Below, one piece after another: positions 25,248 to 35,758 of a stretch of 64,000 bases of DNA. How positions within the stretch are numbered: position 1 is the first letter of the stretch; every line of letters starts with the position of its first letter. Source of the DNA: Capsicum annuum (Eukaryota; Streptophyta; Magnoliopsida; Solanales; Solanaceae); assembly GCF_002878395.1 (NCBI RefSeq), contig NW_025855986.1, forward strand, positions 252,179-316,178, written 5' to 3'. Position numbers and translations under genes: made by a program. Under the pieces are notes generated by a model. That model ran no database searches. It was not told the origin of the DNA and saw only the letters and a program-made list of their open reading frames with translations.

Positions 25248-27571
25248 ATGCCAAAAAAGGCCTCAGACTAAGAAAATTTAAGCTAAATGTAAAGGCTTAG
25301 AATCATTTTTATCCTTCGAGATTGAATAATCTTATTTTTTACCTTTCCAACCTTAGTATGTCAATTTTGAAATTGATTCATGATTAGGGTCACTTGTAGG
25401 TCATCTTAGGCGAGTTTCGGATTTTTTGGACTAGCGTAAGGGTGAGTTTGGATGTCCAAAATAGCAAAGTGTCACAATAGGCCCACGTCGCGAGGGCTAG
25501 TTGACCTAAGTAGGGGTCACGCCACGAGGTCTGCTAGGCGCGAGAATGGGTCGCAACACGATGGGGACCCTATCCAGCATTATTTTATTCATGTTTGTAG
25601 GGGAAAATGGGTCATTTTCCCCTTACATTATTCAGTCTTAACACAAAATTTAATATCCCAAAGGGATAAATACACTCATTGTTCTCAAAATCATCCCAAG
25701 AGTAAGCCCTAGTTTCATTAAGCTCAAGAATAAAGTCTCAGGAACTCACCACAATCTTCAAAAAATTAATAGTCAAGGTATGTTAGGTGTTCATCCAAGG
25801 GTTTCCTTCCACCCTTGGAGTTCAAGAACCTTTTTCAAATTATAAGTTGGTTTCTTTCATAAATTTTATGTTGAATTTGATTATATTCATAATTATGATG
25901 TAGTTGGGGTATAATTCATGGGGAATTATGAGTTTTCATGCAAATTAATTAACATGTGTGTAGTATTATGTGGATTCATATTAAAATCCCCTTGAATGTG
26001 TAAATTGGTATTTGTGATCACGATACCTACATGTTGTTCATCACTTTATGCATAGACTATGCTCCCCAAGTATTTGATATAATGCCCATGTGAGTTGCAT
26101 AATGAAATCATGTCATAGTAGTATGTGCATAAGTTATTAAGTGTTTTGACAAAATGTCTAAATGAAAGCATTGTTGACAATCTACTATTGTTATGCTATT
26201 ATGACCATGCCATGTTTTACTTTCAATGTTATCGAGTCCTGGGGGTATTCCATACTCGAAATCTAGTTGTTTCCCTAGAACTATAGTAGCTTCAGTATTG
26301 TATCAGTGATGTTACATACATAGTACTAAGTCAATTTCAGAACTTAGTATGCTCAGTCAGTTAACAGAACTCAGTGAACTTACCCCAGTTCAATCAGTTA
26401 GCACGGTCAATAACAGTTCACTCAAGCCTAGAACAGTCTAGAACTCAGTTTAGTCTTAATTCGGTTGGGAGTAGGAACCAGCACCGAGCTAACCCATAGA
26501 TGGGGGCATTTCTATCAGCAAAGGGTTTGACTCATAGTAACAATCCCTATATTACAGAACTATGTAGACAGCATAGGTTGCGATATCTTTCTTCTAGGTA
26601 AGGTTTGATACATCTCATATGAGTTTTTATGCCAGTGAGGGTTGACAATATGTCTTCCTGCCAAATAAGGTTAACTCACAGCCATTGTTAGTATCTCTTA
26701 GCAAGATGCTAACACCCTTCCAACTGGGTCACTGGTTGGACCCCAGCTTAGTTTATAATTGGGGTATGTCGGTTAGATGAACACTCCCACAGTTATAATT
26801 TCAATTTCAGACTCAGTATAAATCCTCAGTTCAGTTCTCAAAATCAAGACTGTCAGACATAGTCACCCAGCTCAGTACAAAACTTAGTTCAGTTCCACAA
26901 AATTAGAACTATCAAAAATAGTCACCCAATTATCAGTAATTTAATTATCAGTGATCTCAGTGTAGTAAATTAGATTTTCACGTAACATTACATAATCAGT
27001 AATTACAGCAGTTTCAGATATACATGTACTCTCATTCAGTTATATTCATATTACCCAGCCAGTTATTATTCATGCATATGAACCCTTGCATATCAGCCTA
27101 CCTTGCTTAGCATACTAGTATATTCAAAGTACTGACACATACTCTTTCTTTGCGGTATGATGTCTTATATCATAGGTTCAGATGCACGGGCTCGTAACCG
27201 TACCTAGCTGCCCAGACTTTCAGCAGCAGTAGATTTAGTGGGGAGTCCTTTTAGTCTGAGGATTGAGTTATTATTTCAATATTTTAGTATTTAGTAGTTG
27301 GAGTTAGTTGGGGACTTGTCCCATCAACTCTATATTCAGAAAATTAAAGGCTTTTAGACTAGTCTATTTCAGATAGATATTCAATTTTTAGTATTTAATT
27401 ATCATTATTTGATTTCAGTTATGAACCTTATGGAAGATTCAGCCTAACTTCCATATTTATTTCAGTATTATTATTCAGTGCTCAGAATAGGTACTAGTCA
27501 TAGGTTAGCTTGTGGTCCTTTGGGGTTGCAAGCATTGTGTGACATCCAGGGTAAAAACTCAAGATGTTCCA
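25248..27571 (+). repeat. Remaining 2.3 kb of the 5' LTR of element E
   Basis: This continues the LTR interrupted at 15332. It carries the family word AGGTTAGCTTGTGGTCCTTTGG at 27502-27523 and ends TGTTCCA four bases before the primer site. The 86-codon open frame at 25452-25712 is not supported as a gene. Confidence 0.8.
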
Positions 27572-27575
27572 AACT

Positions 27576-27588
27576 TGGTATCAGAGCC
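27576..27588 (+). promoter_or_regulatory. Primer-binding site (initiator tRNA-Met) of element E
   Basis: TGGTATCAGAGCC follows the spacer AACT after the LTR end. Confidence 0.9.
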
Positions 27589-27794
27589 TAAGGTTCTAAA
27601 AAATCCTAGGAAGTCTAAAAATTGCATCAAGTAGGGCCTTGTGTATGGTGTATAGCGCGCCACACTTATGAACAAGAGGTTATGAGGCATTTTTAGAAAA
27701 ATTTTCCCTTCTTTAAGTGTTTATATAGTGAGAGTGAGCATAAGCTCGAGTTAAAACCTCTGTCTAATCCAATGTTTCCTTCCATTTACAAAAT

Positions 27795-28123
27795 ATGCCT
27801 CCAAAAAGGACTAATGAAAAAAGAACTAGAAATCAACCAGCTCCTCTGCCCATTCAGGCGGATCCCCTAGATAAGCATGTATCCCACACATAATTTAGAG
27901 TAGCTTTCACCACCCTAGCTCATTCTGTGGTAGCCCAAAATGAATGCCCATCTTCTATTCAGGCCAACCCAGTGGCCAATACTGTTACATCTAGAATTTG
28001 GTACTTCACCCAAATGAATCCTCCATTATTTATAGGGTCTAACTCAGATGAAGACCCACGAGAATTCCTTGATCAGGTGCAGAAAGTCACAGACATTATA
28101 GGAGTGATTTCTAGTGAGAGTGT
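27795..28123 (+). pseudogene. gag: gag fragment of element E
   Basis: It starts MPPKRTNEKRTRNQPAPLP, the same start as gag of A and D. It then reads AHSVVAQNECPSSIQANPVAN and FTQMNPPLFIGSNSDEDPREF. Homology to A ends within 'SSESV' near 28123. The sequence then turns into unrelated text, so only about the first 110 codons remain. Confidence 0.85.
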
Positions 28124-28294
28124 CATTCCTTTGTGGTTAGTTTTTCAATGTATTTGACTCTTGGATTGTATTAGTAGTTCTTACACCATTGGCACCTAGT
28201 TTTGGGTATGATTGGTATTTTGGATAAGTTTTTTCTGCATTGTTATGATTACTTATGTGGTTCGGCTTCATTATAGAAGCCTTACCTTGGGATA
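28124..28294. repeat. Left flank of element C: probable fragment of another LTR
   Basis: The text between the truncated gag of E and element C has no coding signal. Rejoined with 31863-31969 it looks like the end of an LTR finishing in CGTGACA. The LTR family is inferred, not shown. Confidence 0.4.
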
Positions 28295-28905
28295 TGATAC
28301 CAAACAGTCCAAACAAGCCTCAAAACTGTCCCCCAAAATGCAACAACAATATAAGATAACAAGAACACAAAATGGCTACAAGAGGCAAACAAAAGAACTA
28401 ATGATTTGCAATAGATAAATGGATAGATAGTGAGACATAATGCACTACACATTATAGGCACTAAGATGTACATTAAACATCAAAACACAAACAACATGAA
28501 TACAAGACACCTACACTCTTACGTAGACCTCAATGGAATCGGAGCTCCCAAGCAACCACCATTTCTAAGCAAGCTATCAACACAAAGATTCCACTTTGCC
28601 ACAAGGATTCCACCTTACAAGACACTCTCAAAGAGTATTCAAAATATATCATCGAATTTCTAAAATGACCTAAATGTTCTATTTATAGACTAGGGCAACA
28701 CTTAATTACAAAAATGACTAAAAGGCCCATAATGAGCCCAAACAAAGGGGCAGCCTTGTAGTGTACTCCTTGGACGGTTTTAGAGTGTTGGGACTTGTTC
28801 TCAACACTTCAAAGCTTATTCCTTGGATGGTCAGCCCCACAAGCTCGGGTCTTCACTCACATCTTCATGTCCTTGAGTGCTAAGATACCTCTTTGGCCTG
28901 TATCA
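28295..28905 (-). repeat. 3' LTR of element C (611 bp)
   Basis: On the plus strand it runs TGATACCAAACAGTCC to CCTGTATCA. Compared with the other LTR it has one extra short segment near 28,600-28,618, a near-duplicate of AAGATTCCACTTTGCCAC. The ends form the inverted pair TGATAC/GTATCA. Confidence 0.93.
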
Positions 28906-28918
28906 TCCTCCTCTCCTT
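28906..28918 (-). promoter_or_regulatory. Polypurine tract of element C
   Basis: The minus strand reads AAGGAGAGGAGGA directly before TGATACAGG of the 3' LTR. Confidence 0.85.
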
Positions 28919-29142
28919 AGAAAGGATTCTTCCTCGAATCTGAACCTTGCAAAATAATAGAAAGGACAAGAAAACAAGTTCCTCAAGATATGAGGGTTAG
29001 GATTAGTGTAATCAATAATAGCATCTTTCCAAGGTGGCTCAAACTTCATATACAACCAAACAACCCTCTTACCTGAATACCTTCCCAAGAAAGAATAAAT
29101 TAGTCTACCCACATAAGCATGACAAGAAACAAGGAAAAAGAG

Positions 29143-29931
29143 TTACTTATCAAGTGGAAAACTTAGACTCTTCTTGGAAAAACAAATAGGCTTGAAAGTT
29201 GAGATAGGAAAACCATACATTTCATGCACATTCAAGTCATTCCAAAAGATATCATCACCATATTTCAAATGATCACCTGGGTCAAATGGGTGGAGTGTCC
29301 ATGGGAACGGGTTGGGAACATATCTCCCTACCCCAATACTACTATAATAACGATCAAATATTCTCTCTATACTCATGTGATCTACAACAAAAACAACTAG
29401 AGGGTCATCCTTAGTCAATTGGCCAACATGTTCAACATCACCATTTTCACACAAAAGTTGGTCTTTATGACTTCCATAAGACAATGTACTATCACTTACC
29501 ACAATGGATTCAACACTAGGTGGATCAACTAGAGTATCCACAATCTCAAGTTGTACATTATCATCACAAAATGAAGGCACGTTCAACTCACCTAAAGACA
29601 AACTATCATTCACACTTAGATAGTTATTAGCTTTATTCACTAGAGTGCAAGAGTTAATTTGATTACCTTGTAGCTCATGTGGAGCATGGCCACTCATGGA
29701 AATTGGATTAGGAAAGCTTGGATTCTCTATCAAGTTATCCAACTTCTTGTAAATAGATCTCTCCATCTTTTCTATTCGTCCTTCCATTCTATCCATTATT
29801 CTTTCCATTCTTTCCATTCGTCCTTTCATTTTCTCCATTTTTCCTTTAAAAGATCTCAATCGGCTTTCCATGGCATCAAGTTTTGCCATGATGGATTTAA
29901 AGCAACTAGGCATTTCACCTTCATCCGCCAT
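29143..29931 (-). CDS. Element C ORF: 262-aa protein with N-terminal coiled coil, function unknown
   Basis: The ORF is uninterrupted. It starts MADEGEMPSCFKSIMAKLDA; an ATG at the head of the heptad region is plausible, and it is the only long frame in the element. Residues about 15-70 are a charged heptad-like stretch with repeats of the type MEKMKGRMERMERIMDRMEG, predicted to form a coiled coil. The middle is hydrophilic and Asp/Ser/Asn-rich. The C-terminal 60 residues carry VPNPFPWTLHPFDPGDHL, shared with element B, and end in PLDK. No zinc knuckle, protease or RT motif is seen. A multimerising RNA-binding or gag-like role is inference. Being open while neighbouring elements are decayed suggests recent insertion or selection. 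Confidence 0.75.
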   Translation of the reverse strand: MADEGEMPSCFKSIMAKLDAMESRLRSFKGKMEKMKGRMERMERIMDRMEGRIEKMERSIYKKLDNLIENPSFPNPISMSGHAPHELQGNQINSCTLVNKANNYLSVNDSLSLGELNVPSFCDDNVQLEIVDTLVDPPSVESIVVSDSTLSYGSHKDQLLCENGDVEHVGQLTKDDPLVVFVVDHMSIERIFDRYYSSIGVGRYVPNPFPWTLHPFDPGDHLKYGDDIFWNDLNVHEMYGFPISTFKPICFSKKSLSFPLDK

Positions 29932-31247
29932 TGTACCTATCTAGAACTACTAAACAAACAACACAAAAATAGCAAACACATTAAAGGTTAGGAAAAATCA
30001 GTCCACATTTCGTCTCAAAACAGTTCGTAATCTCTCAAGCTCACACTTTTGAAGTATTCACTCTATTGGCCTCACAAGTGTTGATAACTCGCTTATACTC
30101 CAATGAGGTTACTTGATCCCAATTGTGGATCGAGGTCAGAGTAGATTCTTATTTGAAACAACTCAAGAAATAATGTTTGAACTTGGACCAAAGAAAATAC
30201 TACGACTTAAAAATGAGAAAAGCACACAATACAATGCTTAACACGAAAGAAAACGTACTCATAAACTAATCTACAACCTAGTAGGTATTTACTAGTTTGC
30301 TAATTAGCATGAGAATCAACAAAATTGAAACTAGTGGAAACAAGAAAGTGAAACTAGAATATCCAATGTTATTGAGTTCTTTGATGATGTGGCACTTAAC
30401 TATTGGACGTTGGAATGTGGTTGAAGTTGAAAATTTTTTGTTTTCAAGAAACTAGTTGTTCAATTTCATGTATGGAAGAGGAGAATTTCGGCAAAAGTAT
30501 GGGACAAACAAGGTCTAGACTCCACTTTCAAGACTCATAAAGTCTTTCACCTACTTGCACCAAAATGGAATGACAACCTTTTGGAGGTCTTGTCCCCCTT
30601 TCCTCTTTTGGCTTGTCTAGAAAAAAATGAATTTACTCCCTTTTGGTATGAAGACTTTTGGGAGGTCTTTTGTTCTTTTTCCCCTTTGGTAATGTCTTGA
30701 AAGTTGTTTCAAGACTAACAAAACCCACACTTTCTTTCCTTTAAATTTAGATCAAACAACAACCTTTTACAAGACTTCTTTAACACAACACAAGAACTCC
30801 AACAACCAAAAAAACAAAACGTCCACTCTTCCCATAACAACTTGCAATTTTTTTTTGCTCAAGAACTTGGGATAGACTCAAGTAATGTTAGATAGAAAGA
30901 AAACCAACACAAGAAACAACAAAGACAATCAAAAAAACACCTAAATCTAGACACAAATTCGGTCAAACAACAACAACACTTCAGCCAAGACACCAAACAC
31001 GTAGAATAACTTCTTTTTGTGAGATTTTCGACCTTGGATACCTCTTCTAATGTTAGAAAACAAAGATCTAACTCTAAAACACAAAAAATACACAAAAATT
31101 ACAAGAAAACTAGGCTTAAACTTTTGTCCTAAACACAAAAACATGGACAAATTACTATTTTTGAGTTTTCAGTTTTTCAACACTTTCTTTTTTTAATTTT
31201 TGAGTGAACAAACCCAAGATTGATCTCGTGGGAACGAAATTAATGAT
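29932..31247 (-). other. Long 5' leader of element C
   Basis: About 1.3 kb between the primer site and the ORF, low in G+C, with no long frame on the minus strand. Patches match the leader of element B (AACAAACTAGTAA then CCTACTAGGTTG). The 67- and 78-codon frames here are chance frames. Confidence 0.6.
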
Positions 31248-31260
31248 GGATTTGATACCA
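31248..31260 (-). promoter_or_regulatory. Primer-binding site of element C (tRNA-Met-like)
   Basis: The minus strand reads TGGTATCAAATCC, two bases inside the LTR. This is close to the TGGTATCAGAGCC used by the chromoviruses here. Confidence 0.75.
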
Positions 31261-31262
31261 AA

Positions 31263-31862
31263 TGATACCAAACAGTCCAAATAAGACACAAAACAGTCCC
31301 CAAAAATGTAACAACAACATAAGACAACAAGAACACAAAATGGCTACAAGAGGCAAACACAAGAACTAACGATTTGCAATAGATAAATGGATAGATAGTG
31401 AGATATAATGTACTACACGTTATAGGCACTAAGATGTACATTAAAAATCAAAATACAAACAACATGAATACAAGACACCTATACTCTTACGTAGACCTTA
31501 AGGAAATCGGAGCTCCCAAGCAACCACTGTTTCTAAGCAAGCTATCAACACAAAGATTCCACCTTGCAAGACACTCTCAAAGAGTATTCAAAATATATCA
31601 TCAAAGTTATAAAATGAAAAAATGACCTAAATGTTCTATTTATAGATTAGGGCAACACTTAATTACAAAAATGACCAAAAGGCCCTTAATGAGCCCAAAC
31701 AAAGGGGCAACCTTGTAGTGTATTCCTTAGACGGTTTTGGAGTGTTGGGACTTGTTCTCAATACTTCAAAACTTGTTCCTTTGATAGGAAGCCACACAAG
31801 CTCGGGTTTTTACTCACGTCTTCATGTCTTCGAGTACTAAGACGCTTCTTTGACCCGTATCA
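31263..31862 (-). repeat. 5' LTR of element C (600 bp)
   Basis: TGATACCAAACAGTCC to GACCCGTATCA on the plus strand, then GGATA. On the minus strand a TATA-like CTATAAATAGAAC occurs near 31,650-31,638. This is a plausible element promoter, and the same string is conserved in the other LTR near 28,690-28,678. Confidence 0.9.
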
Positions 31863-31969
31863 GGATATTTCTATCTTTTTCTCTTTCCGTATTAGTTTGG
31901 GTGATAGGCTTACTTGTCAAGGTACACTACGACAAGTGTCATCATATCCCTCATTTTTGGATCGTGACA
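31863..31969. repeat. Right flank of element C: LTR-like end (CGTGACA)
   Basis: The sequence continues that before 28295 and ends ATCGTGACA, a common plant LTR end. The inverted repeat starts at once. Confidence 0.4.
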
Positions 31970-32471
31970 GTGTCCAACTAAAATAAGACGGTGGAAGCAT
32001 GATTTTAAATTAAAGTATATTAAATTTATTAAAATATTTTTAATTTTGTAGATAACATGACTTGACACGAAGTCTTAGAAAATAAATATCCTTATGACCT
32101 TTAATTAAAATATACTAAATGTCAAATATCTTTGTTTATATAGGTGTGGGTTTAACGTGACCTAACACAAAACTAAATTAAAGTACATTAAATTTATTAA
32201 AATTTCTTCAATTATTAAAATATTTTTAATTTTGTGAATTAAATCTGATTTGACCTAGAATTTAAGAAAATAAAAAAAATTATAATTTTAAATTAAAGTA
32301 TGTTAAAATTATTAATTTTCTTTAATTATTAAAATACTTTTAATTTTGTTGGTCATATGTGTCAAATGAAAAATAGTTGAAACAAATTGAAACAGCGGCG
32401 GCGAGTATGTACAGCCTCACAAAGACTCATGGAAGAGACTCTATAGGGAAAAAGAAAATCTTAGAGAGAGA

Positions 32472-32830
32472 ATGGCCTACTCAAGCATTTCATCGAACAC
32501 CGATAACGCCGCCCGCGACATCCGTGAGTTCGATTTAATCGGAGAAGCTGTTGAGGATCATCAACCTTCTAAAGACGTCATCACTGAAGACAGTGAGGAA
32601 GAGCCGATGCCTCTGGTGGTTAGAGAAGAAGAAGAATCTGAAAAGGAGAAGTGAACAGTCGGAGGAGATTCCGATGAAAGAAGGAAGTTCCAATAGCAAT
32701 GGAGACTCTAAAGTTTTTTTTGAAATTAAACCTACTGAGTAGAATAAAGATTCTGAAGATGCAGATGACGTCGAGGATGAAGATAAGGAGGAGCAGCTGT
32801 CTCTGATGGCCGGAGAAGAAGAGATGAATG
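32472..32830 (+). pseudogene. Left-arm copy: N-terminal fragment of acidic protein gene, frameshifted
   Basis: The frame starts MAYSSISSNTDNAARDIREF and runs 60 codons to a stop after EEEESEKEK. Coding resemblance continues in another frame (EEIPMKEGSSNSNGDSK at about 32,660-32,710), so a frameshift separates the two. The encoded product is strongly acidic, with runs of Glu and Asp, and I do not recognise the family. The right-arm copy shows the same order. The gene's C-terminal part is nowhere in the window, and the arm ends at the loop. Confidence 0.65.
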
Positions 32831-32865
32831 AAGTCCTTCATCAATCGAAATATCCTCAAACTCTC

Positions 32866-33228
32866 CATTCATCTCTTCTTCTCTGACCATCAAAGACAGC
32901 GACTCCTCCTCATCCTCATCCTCATCACCACTGTCATCGGGGTCGTTAGAATCTTTATGCAGCTCTGCAGGTTCAACTTCAAAAACTCTTTTAGAATCTC
33001 CATCGCCATCGAACCTTTCTTTCTCCATCGGAATCTCCTCAAACTCTTCATTATTCTCTTCAGATTCATCTTCTTCTCCGATCACCAGAGGCATCGGCTC
33101 CTCCTCACTGTCGACAGCGGCGATGTCTTCAGAAGTTGATGATCCTCAATAGATTCTCCAACTAAATCGAACTCACGAATGTCATCGGCCGATTTTTGGG
33201 TGTTCGATGAAATACTTGAGTAGGCCAT
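32866..33228 (-). pseudogene. Right-arm copy: N-terminal fragment of acidic protein gene, frameshifted
   Basis: ATG at 33228 gives MAYSSISSNTQKSADDIREF, then DLVGESIEDHQ. One base fewer than the left arm (HQLLK versus HQPSK) shifts the frame near 33,140. The original frame is open again as MPLVIGEEDESEENNEEF (from 33094) to EEEMNGEFEDISIDEG by the loop. Two related acidic units are visible (MPLVIGEEDES-EEFEEIPME and LSLMVREEEM-GEFEDISIDE), so the protein had an internal repeat. The remaining open frame past the loop (to 32732) is only antisense of the other arm. Confidence 0.65.
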
Positions 33229-33293
33229 TCTCTCACTAAGATTTTATTTTTCACTGTAGAGTCTCTGTCTCTTACACGAGTTTCTTTGTGAGG

Positions 33294-33304
33294 CTATATA
33301 TACT
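33294..33304 (-). promoter_or_regulatory. TATA box of the right-arm gene copy
   Basis: The minus strand reads GAGTATATATAGCC about 70 bp before the ATG at 33228. The left arm has the decayed GAGTATGTACAGCC at the same place (near 32,403). A third copy near 42,470 keeps TATATATA. Together they show a duplicated promoter of which the left-arm copy has lost its TATA. Confidence 0.6.
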
Positions 33305-33344
33305 CGTCGTCGCCATTTCAATTTGTTTCAACTATTTTTCATTT

Positions 33345-34310
33345 GACACATATGACCAGCAAAATTAAAAGTATTTTAATAATTAAAGAAAATTAATAAA
33401 TTTAACATACTTTAATTTAAAATTATAAATTTTCTTATTTTCTTAAATTCAGGACCAAATCAGATTTAGTTCACAAAATTAAAAATATCTTAATAATTAA
33501 AGAAATTTTAATAAATTTAATGTACTTTAATTTAGTGTTCTGTTTAGTCACGTTAAAGCTACACCCACATAATTAAAGATATTTTGTGACATTTAATATA
33601 TTTTAATTTAAGATCATAAGCATATTTTTTTAAGACTTTGTGTCAAGTCACATTACCCACAAAATTAAAGATTTTTAATTAATTTAATATACTTTAACTT
33701 GAAATCATGCTCCCTCCGTCTTATTTTAGTTGGACACTGTTTATTTTATATAGTGATTAAGATATTTTACCCTTTACTGGCATTAGTGATATTCATTAGG
33801 CATCAGAATGAATATTGAAATGGTAATTATTCACATTTAATGTATATCATTAATTGTAAAGTAAAATGAGAAAAATATTAATTAATCATATCTTGATTTA
33901 GTAAGTGATCAACTAATATGAGACATTTATTTTTAGTAAGATGACCAACTAAAATTAGATAGGGGAGTAAGATTTTTTAGTTTCTTAAATTTTGTGCCAA
34001 GTCGCATTAATCCACAAAATTAAAAATATTTTCATACATTTAATATATTTTAATTTAAGATAAGAAGATTTTTTATTTTTCCAAATTTCGTATCATGTCG
34101 TTTAACACACAAAATTAACATACTTTGATTTACTCCTAAGACAATAAGATTCTTTATTATCTCAAATTTCTTGTCAAATACGGTTAATCTACAAAATTAA
34201 AGATATTTTGATATCCTCAATGTACTTTAATTAAGATCATAAGATTTTTTATTTCTTAAACTTTATGTTAAGTCAAAACAAGTCAATCAATTTAAAATTA
34301 AGGAAGTGGG
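33345..34310. repeat. AT-rich degenerate tandem array (~95-bp unit) with MITE insertion
   Basis: A unit with CACAAAATTAAAGATATTTT, then ACATTTAATATACTTTAATTTAA, then a TAAGATTTTTTATTTTCT-like part is repeated many times with drift. It lies upstream of the gene copy in the right arm. The left arm carries the complementary array at about 31,990-32,345. Further arrays lie at 41,058-41,258, 41,699-42,105, 42,520-42,805 and 43,370-43,740. Confidence 0.8.
33710..33967. mobile_element. Stowaway-like MITE, 258 bp
   Basis: Ends CTCCCTCCGTCTTATTTTAG and CCAACTAAAATTAGATAGGGGAG form an imperfect inverted repeat. The right side is followed by TA. The left flank is TG where other copies of the host repeat read CATAAGATT, so the TA target copy has mutated. 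Confidence 0.75.
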
Positions 34311-35404
34311 CAAACCTATTTTCATTGTGATTTGTATTTGTTTGTTGAGAAAGTGCCACAAATAACTATAATTTAGAATATAATTATGCATGTAGTTACA
34401 TCTCGTGTATTTATAAACATAATTACATTTTACTGTATGAAGCGAATAAAAATCGAATCAATAAAAAAAATTATATTTAAGTGGTGAATGTTAATTGTAT
34501 TATGGGGTATCAGTTAAAACGCATAAAACATTTATTTTTTCGCATTGTTAAAGGGTATATATTACGTATATGCTATAAAATTTAAATGTAACATATTTCA
34601 TAATTTTTTAAAATTGCAACTATATATTATAACTTTAGTCATATTTGTCACATCGCCTCTGAAATAAATTTATCATTAAAAATTTCAAATCAATTTTCCT
34701 ATTATATTGAATTTGTTGGATTTAATGAGGATAAGATTGAATTCAATTACTTACAAGTTACAATTTAAAGTATTTAGCCAAATTAAGCATGTTTTTGTCC
34801 AATTTATTCATTATATTTATTCTCTCTAACAGTCTCATTTTTAGCTGGTCAACTTAGTAAAAATAAATGTCCTAAATTAATTGATTACTTACTAAATCAA
34901 GATAAAATTAATTAAATATTTTTTTCCGTGTAATTAATATAATTAACTTTGGAGGTTTAAACAAATTCTCTTTATCTTCATTTATACAGATAAATGGTGT
35001 AATATTAAAGTTGATTATTCCATTAATAATTTTTTAAATACCATGCAAAATAAAAAATGTTCAACAAATATGAGATGATGAAAATATTTAAATTATTATT
35101 AACCTTAAATACATCTATTAATACAATTAAATTGATCAAATTTAGTTAGTCAATCTACTAATTTCAATACTTTTGAAAGTGTAGAATAATTATCTATTAT
35201 TCTGATATTTTTTTTCCATGTCATCATTGGTTACATTAAGCTATATCTTTCTTGACTATAATCCAATGTTTCATTTATTTAAACGTTTCAATGTTTCATT
35301 TATTTAAACGTTTTTCTCTTAATAATTCTTAAAAAAATTAGGATTTTCCATTTTAATTGTTTAAGAAAATAATTGAAAAGGAGAAACAAAACGAGGAAAC
35401 TTAC
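34311..35404. repeat. Duplicated non-coding block, copy 1
   Basis: From TTTGTATTTGTTTGTTGAGAAAGTG this stretch runs parallel to 53,336-54,430, the copy interrupted by the Ogre-like element. Its last part (about 34,720 on, GTATTTAGCCAAATTAAGCATG) also matches 38,940-39,420. No coding signal is seen in it. Confidence 0.75.
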
Positions 35405-35507
35405 ATTTTTTTGTTAATTATGACTTTTATATTGTAATTTTTGTTTAAATACTTGTCACATCGTGTTTGACGTAAATTTATGATTAAAAATTTAAGTGAA
35501 TTATTTA
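35405..35507. repeat. Start of block copy 3, cut by the LINE
   Basis: TACTTGTCACATCG then GACGTAAATTTATGATTA matches 53,655-53,690. It breaks off at the LINE 3' end and appears to resume near 38,935 on the far side. Confidence 0.6.
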
Positions 35508-35636
35508 CAACAACAACATACCCAGTGTATTCCCGCCTAGTGGGGTTTAGGGTGGATAGAGTGTACGCAGACCATACCACTACCTCAGGAGACCTAGAGA
35601 GGTTATTTTCGATAAACCCCCGACTTAGGACCGATA

Positions 35637-35758
35637 ACAGTATAACAAACATAAAAGATAAGTGCATATAAACTAGTATGGTACCCAAGACAAACTAACA
35701 GTATAACAAACACAAAAGATAAGTGCATAAAAACTAGTACGGTATGCAAAATAAACTA
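35637..35758 (-). repeat. 61-bp tandem duplication in the LINE 3' region
   Basis: ACAGTATAACAAACA-AAAAG, with ATAAGTGCAT and ACTAGTA-GGTA following, occurs twice with a 61-bp period. Confidence 0.85.

Larger units (their letters stand above)
15290..28123 (+). mobile_element. Chromovirus E, truncated after early gag, 5' LTR split by element D
   Basis: An LTR start (TGTAAGACCCCGC) at 15290 is interrupted after 43 bp by element D. It resumes at 25248, where the order (AGACTAAGAAAATTTAAGCTAAATG) matches the LTR of A at 5215-5260. The LTR then ends at 27571, followed by a tRNA-Met primer site and gag. Homology to A stops near 28123, so pol and the 3' LTR are lost. Confidence 0.8.
28295..31862 (-). 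mobile_element. Element C: intact non-autonomous LTR retrotransposon, 3568 bp, TSD GGATA
   Basis: Two direct repeats (28295-28905, 611 bp; 31263-31862, 600 bp) begin TGATAC and end GTATCA, and perfect GGATA copies flank them (28290-28294, 31863-31867). Read on the minus strand, a tRNA-Met-like primer site (31248-31260) follows the 5' LTR and a polypurine tract precedes the 3' LTR. A single ORF of 262 codons lies inside, with no protease, RT or integrase. It must be moved in trans. Its structure is that of a GAG-only or LARD-like element. Its family membership with B is seen in the leader, the coding motif PFDPGD and the 3' boundary. Confidence 0.93.
31967..33740. repeat. Long inverted repeat: ~865- and ~875-bp arms, 35-nt loop
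   Basis: The left arm (31967-32830) and right arm (32866-33740) are reverse complements with scattered changes. They pair from ACAGTGTCCAACTAAAATAAG at the outside to GAGATGAATG/CATTCATCTC at the loop (32831-32865). Each arm holds AT-rich promoter repeats, a 5' leader and the N-terminal coding part of the same gene, so both gene copies read toward the loop. The outer ends lie within the terminal repeat of a MITE that is complete only at right (33710-33967). A transcript through the loop would fold into a very long hairpin. Confidence 0.92.

Noticed and set aside
25452..25712. 86-codon frame in the LTR of element E
   Set aside because: It lies wholly within an LTR and has no counterpart in the LTRs of A or D.
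28282..28663. Frames of 63-77 codons in the LTRs of element C (also 31193-31625)
   Set aside because: They appear in both LTRs because the LTRs are repeats. They are not tied to a promoter or to a known protein.
32732..33094. 120-codon minus-strand frame as one protein
   Set aside because: Only the first part is the gene remnant. After the loop the frame reads the antisense of the opposite arm.
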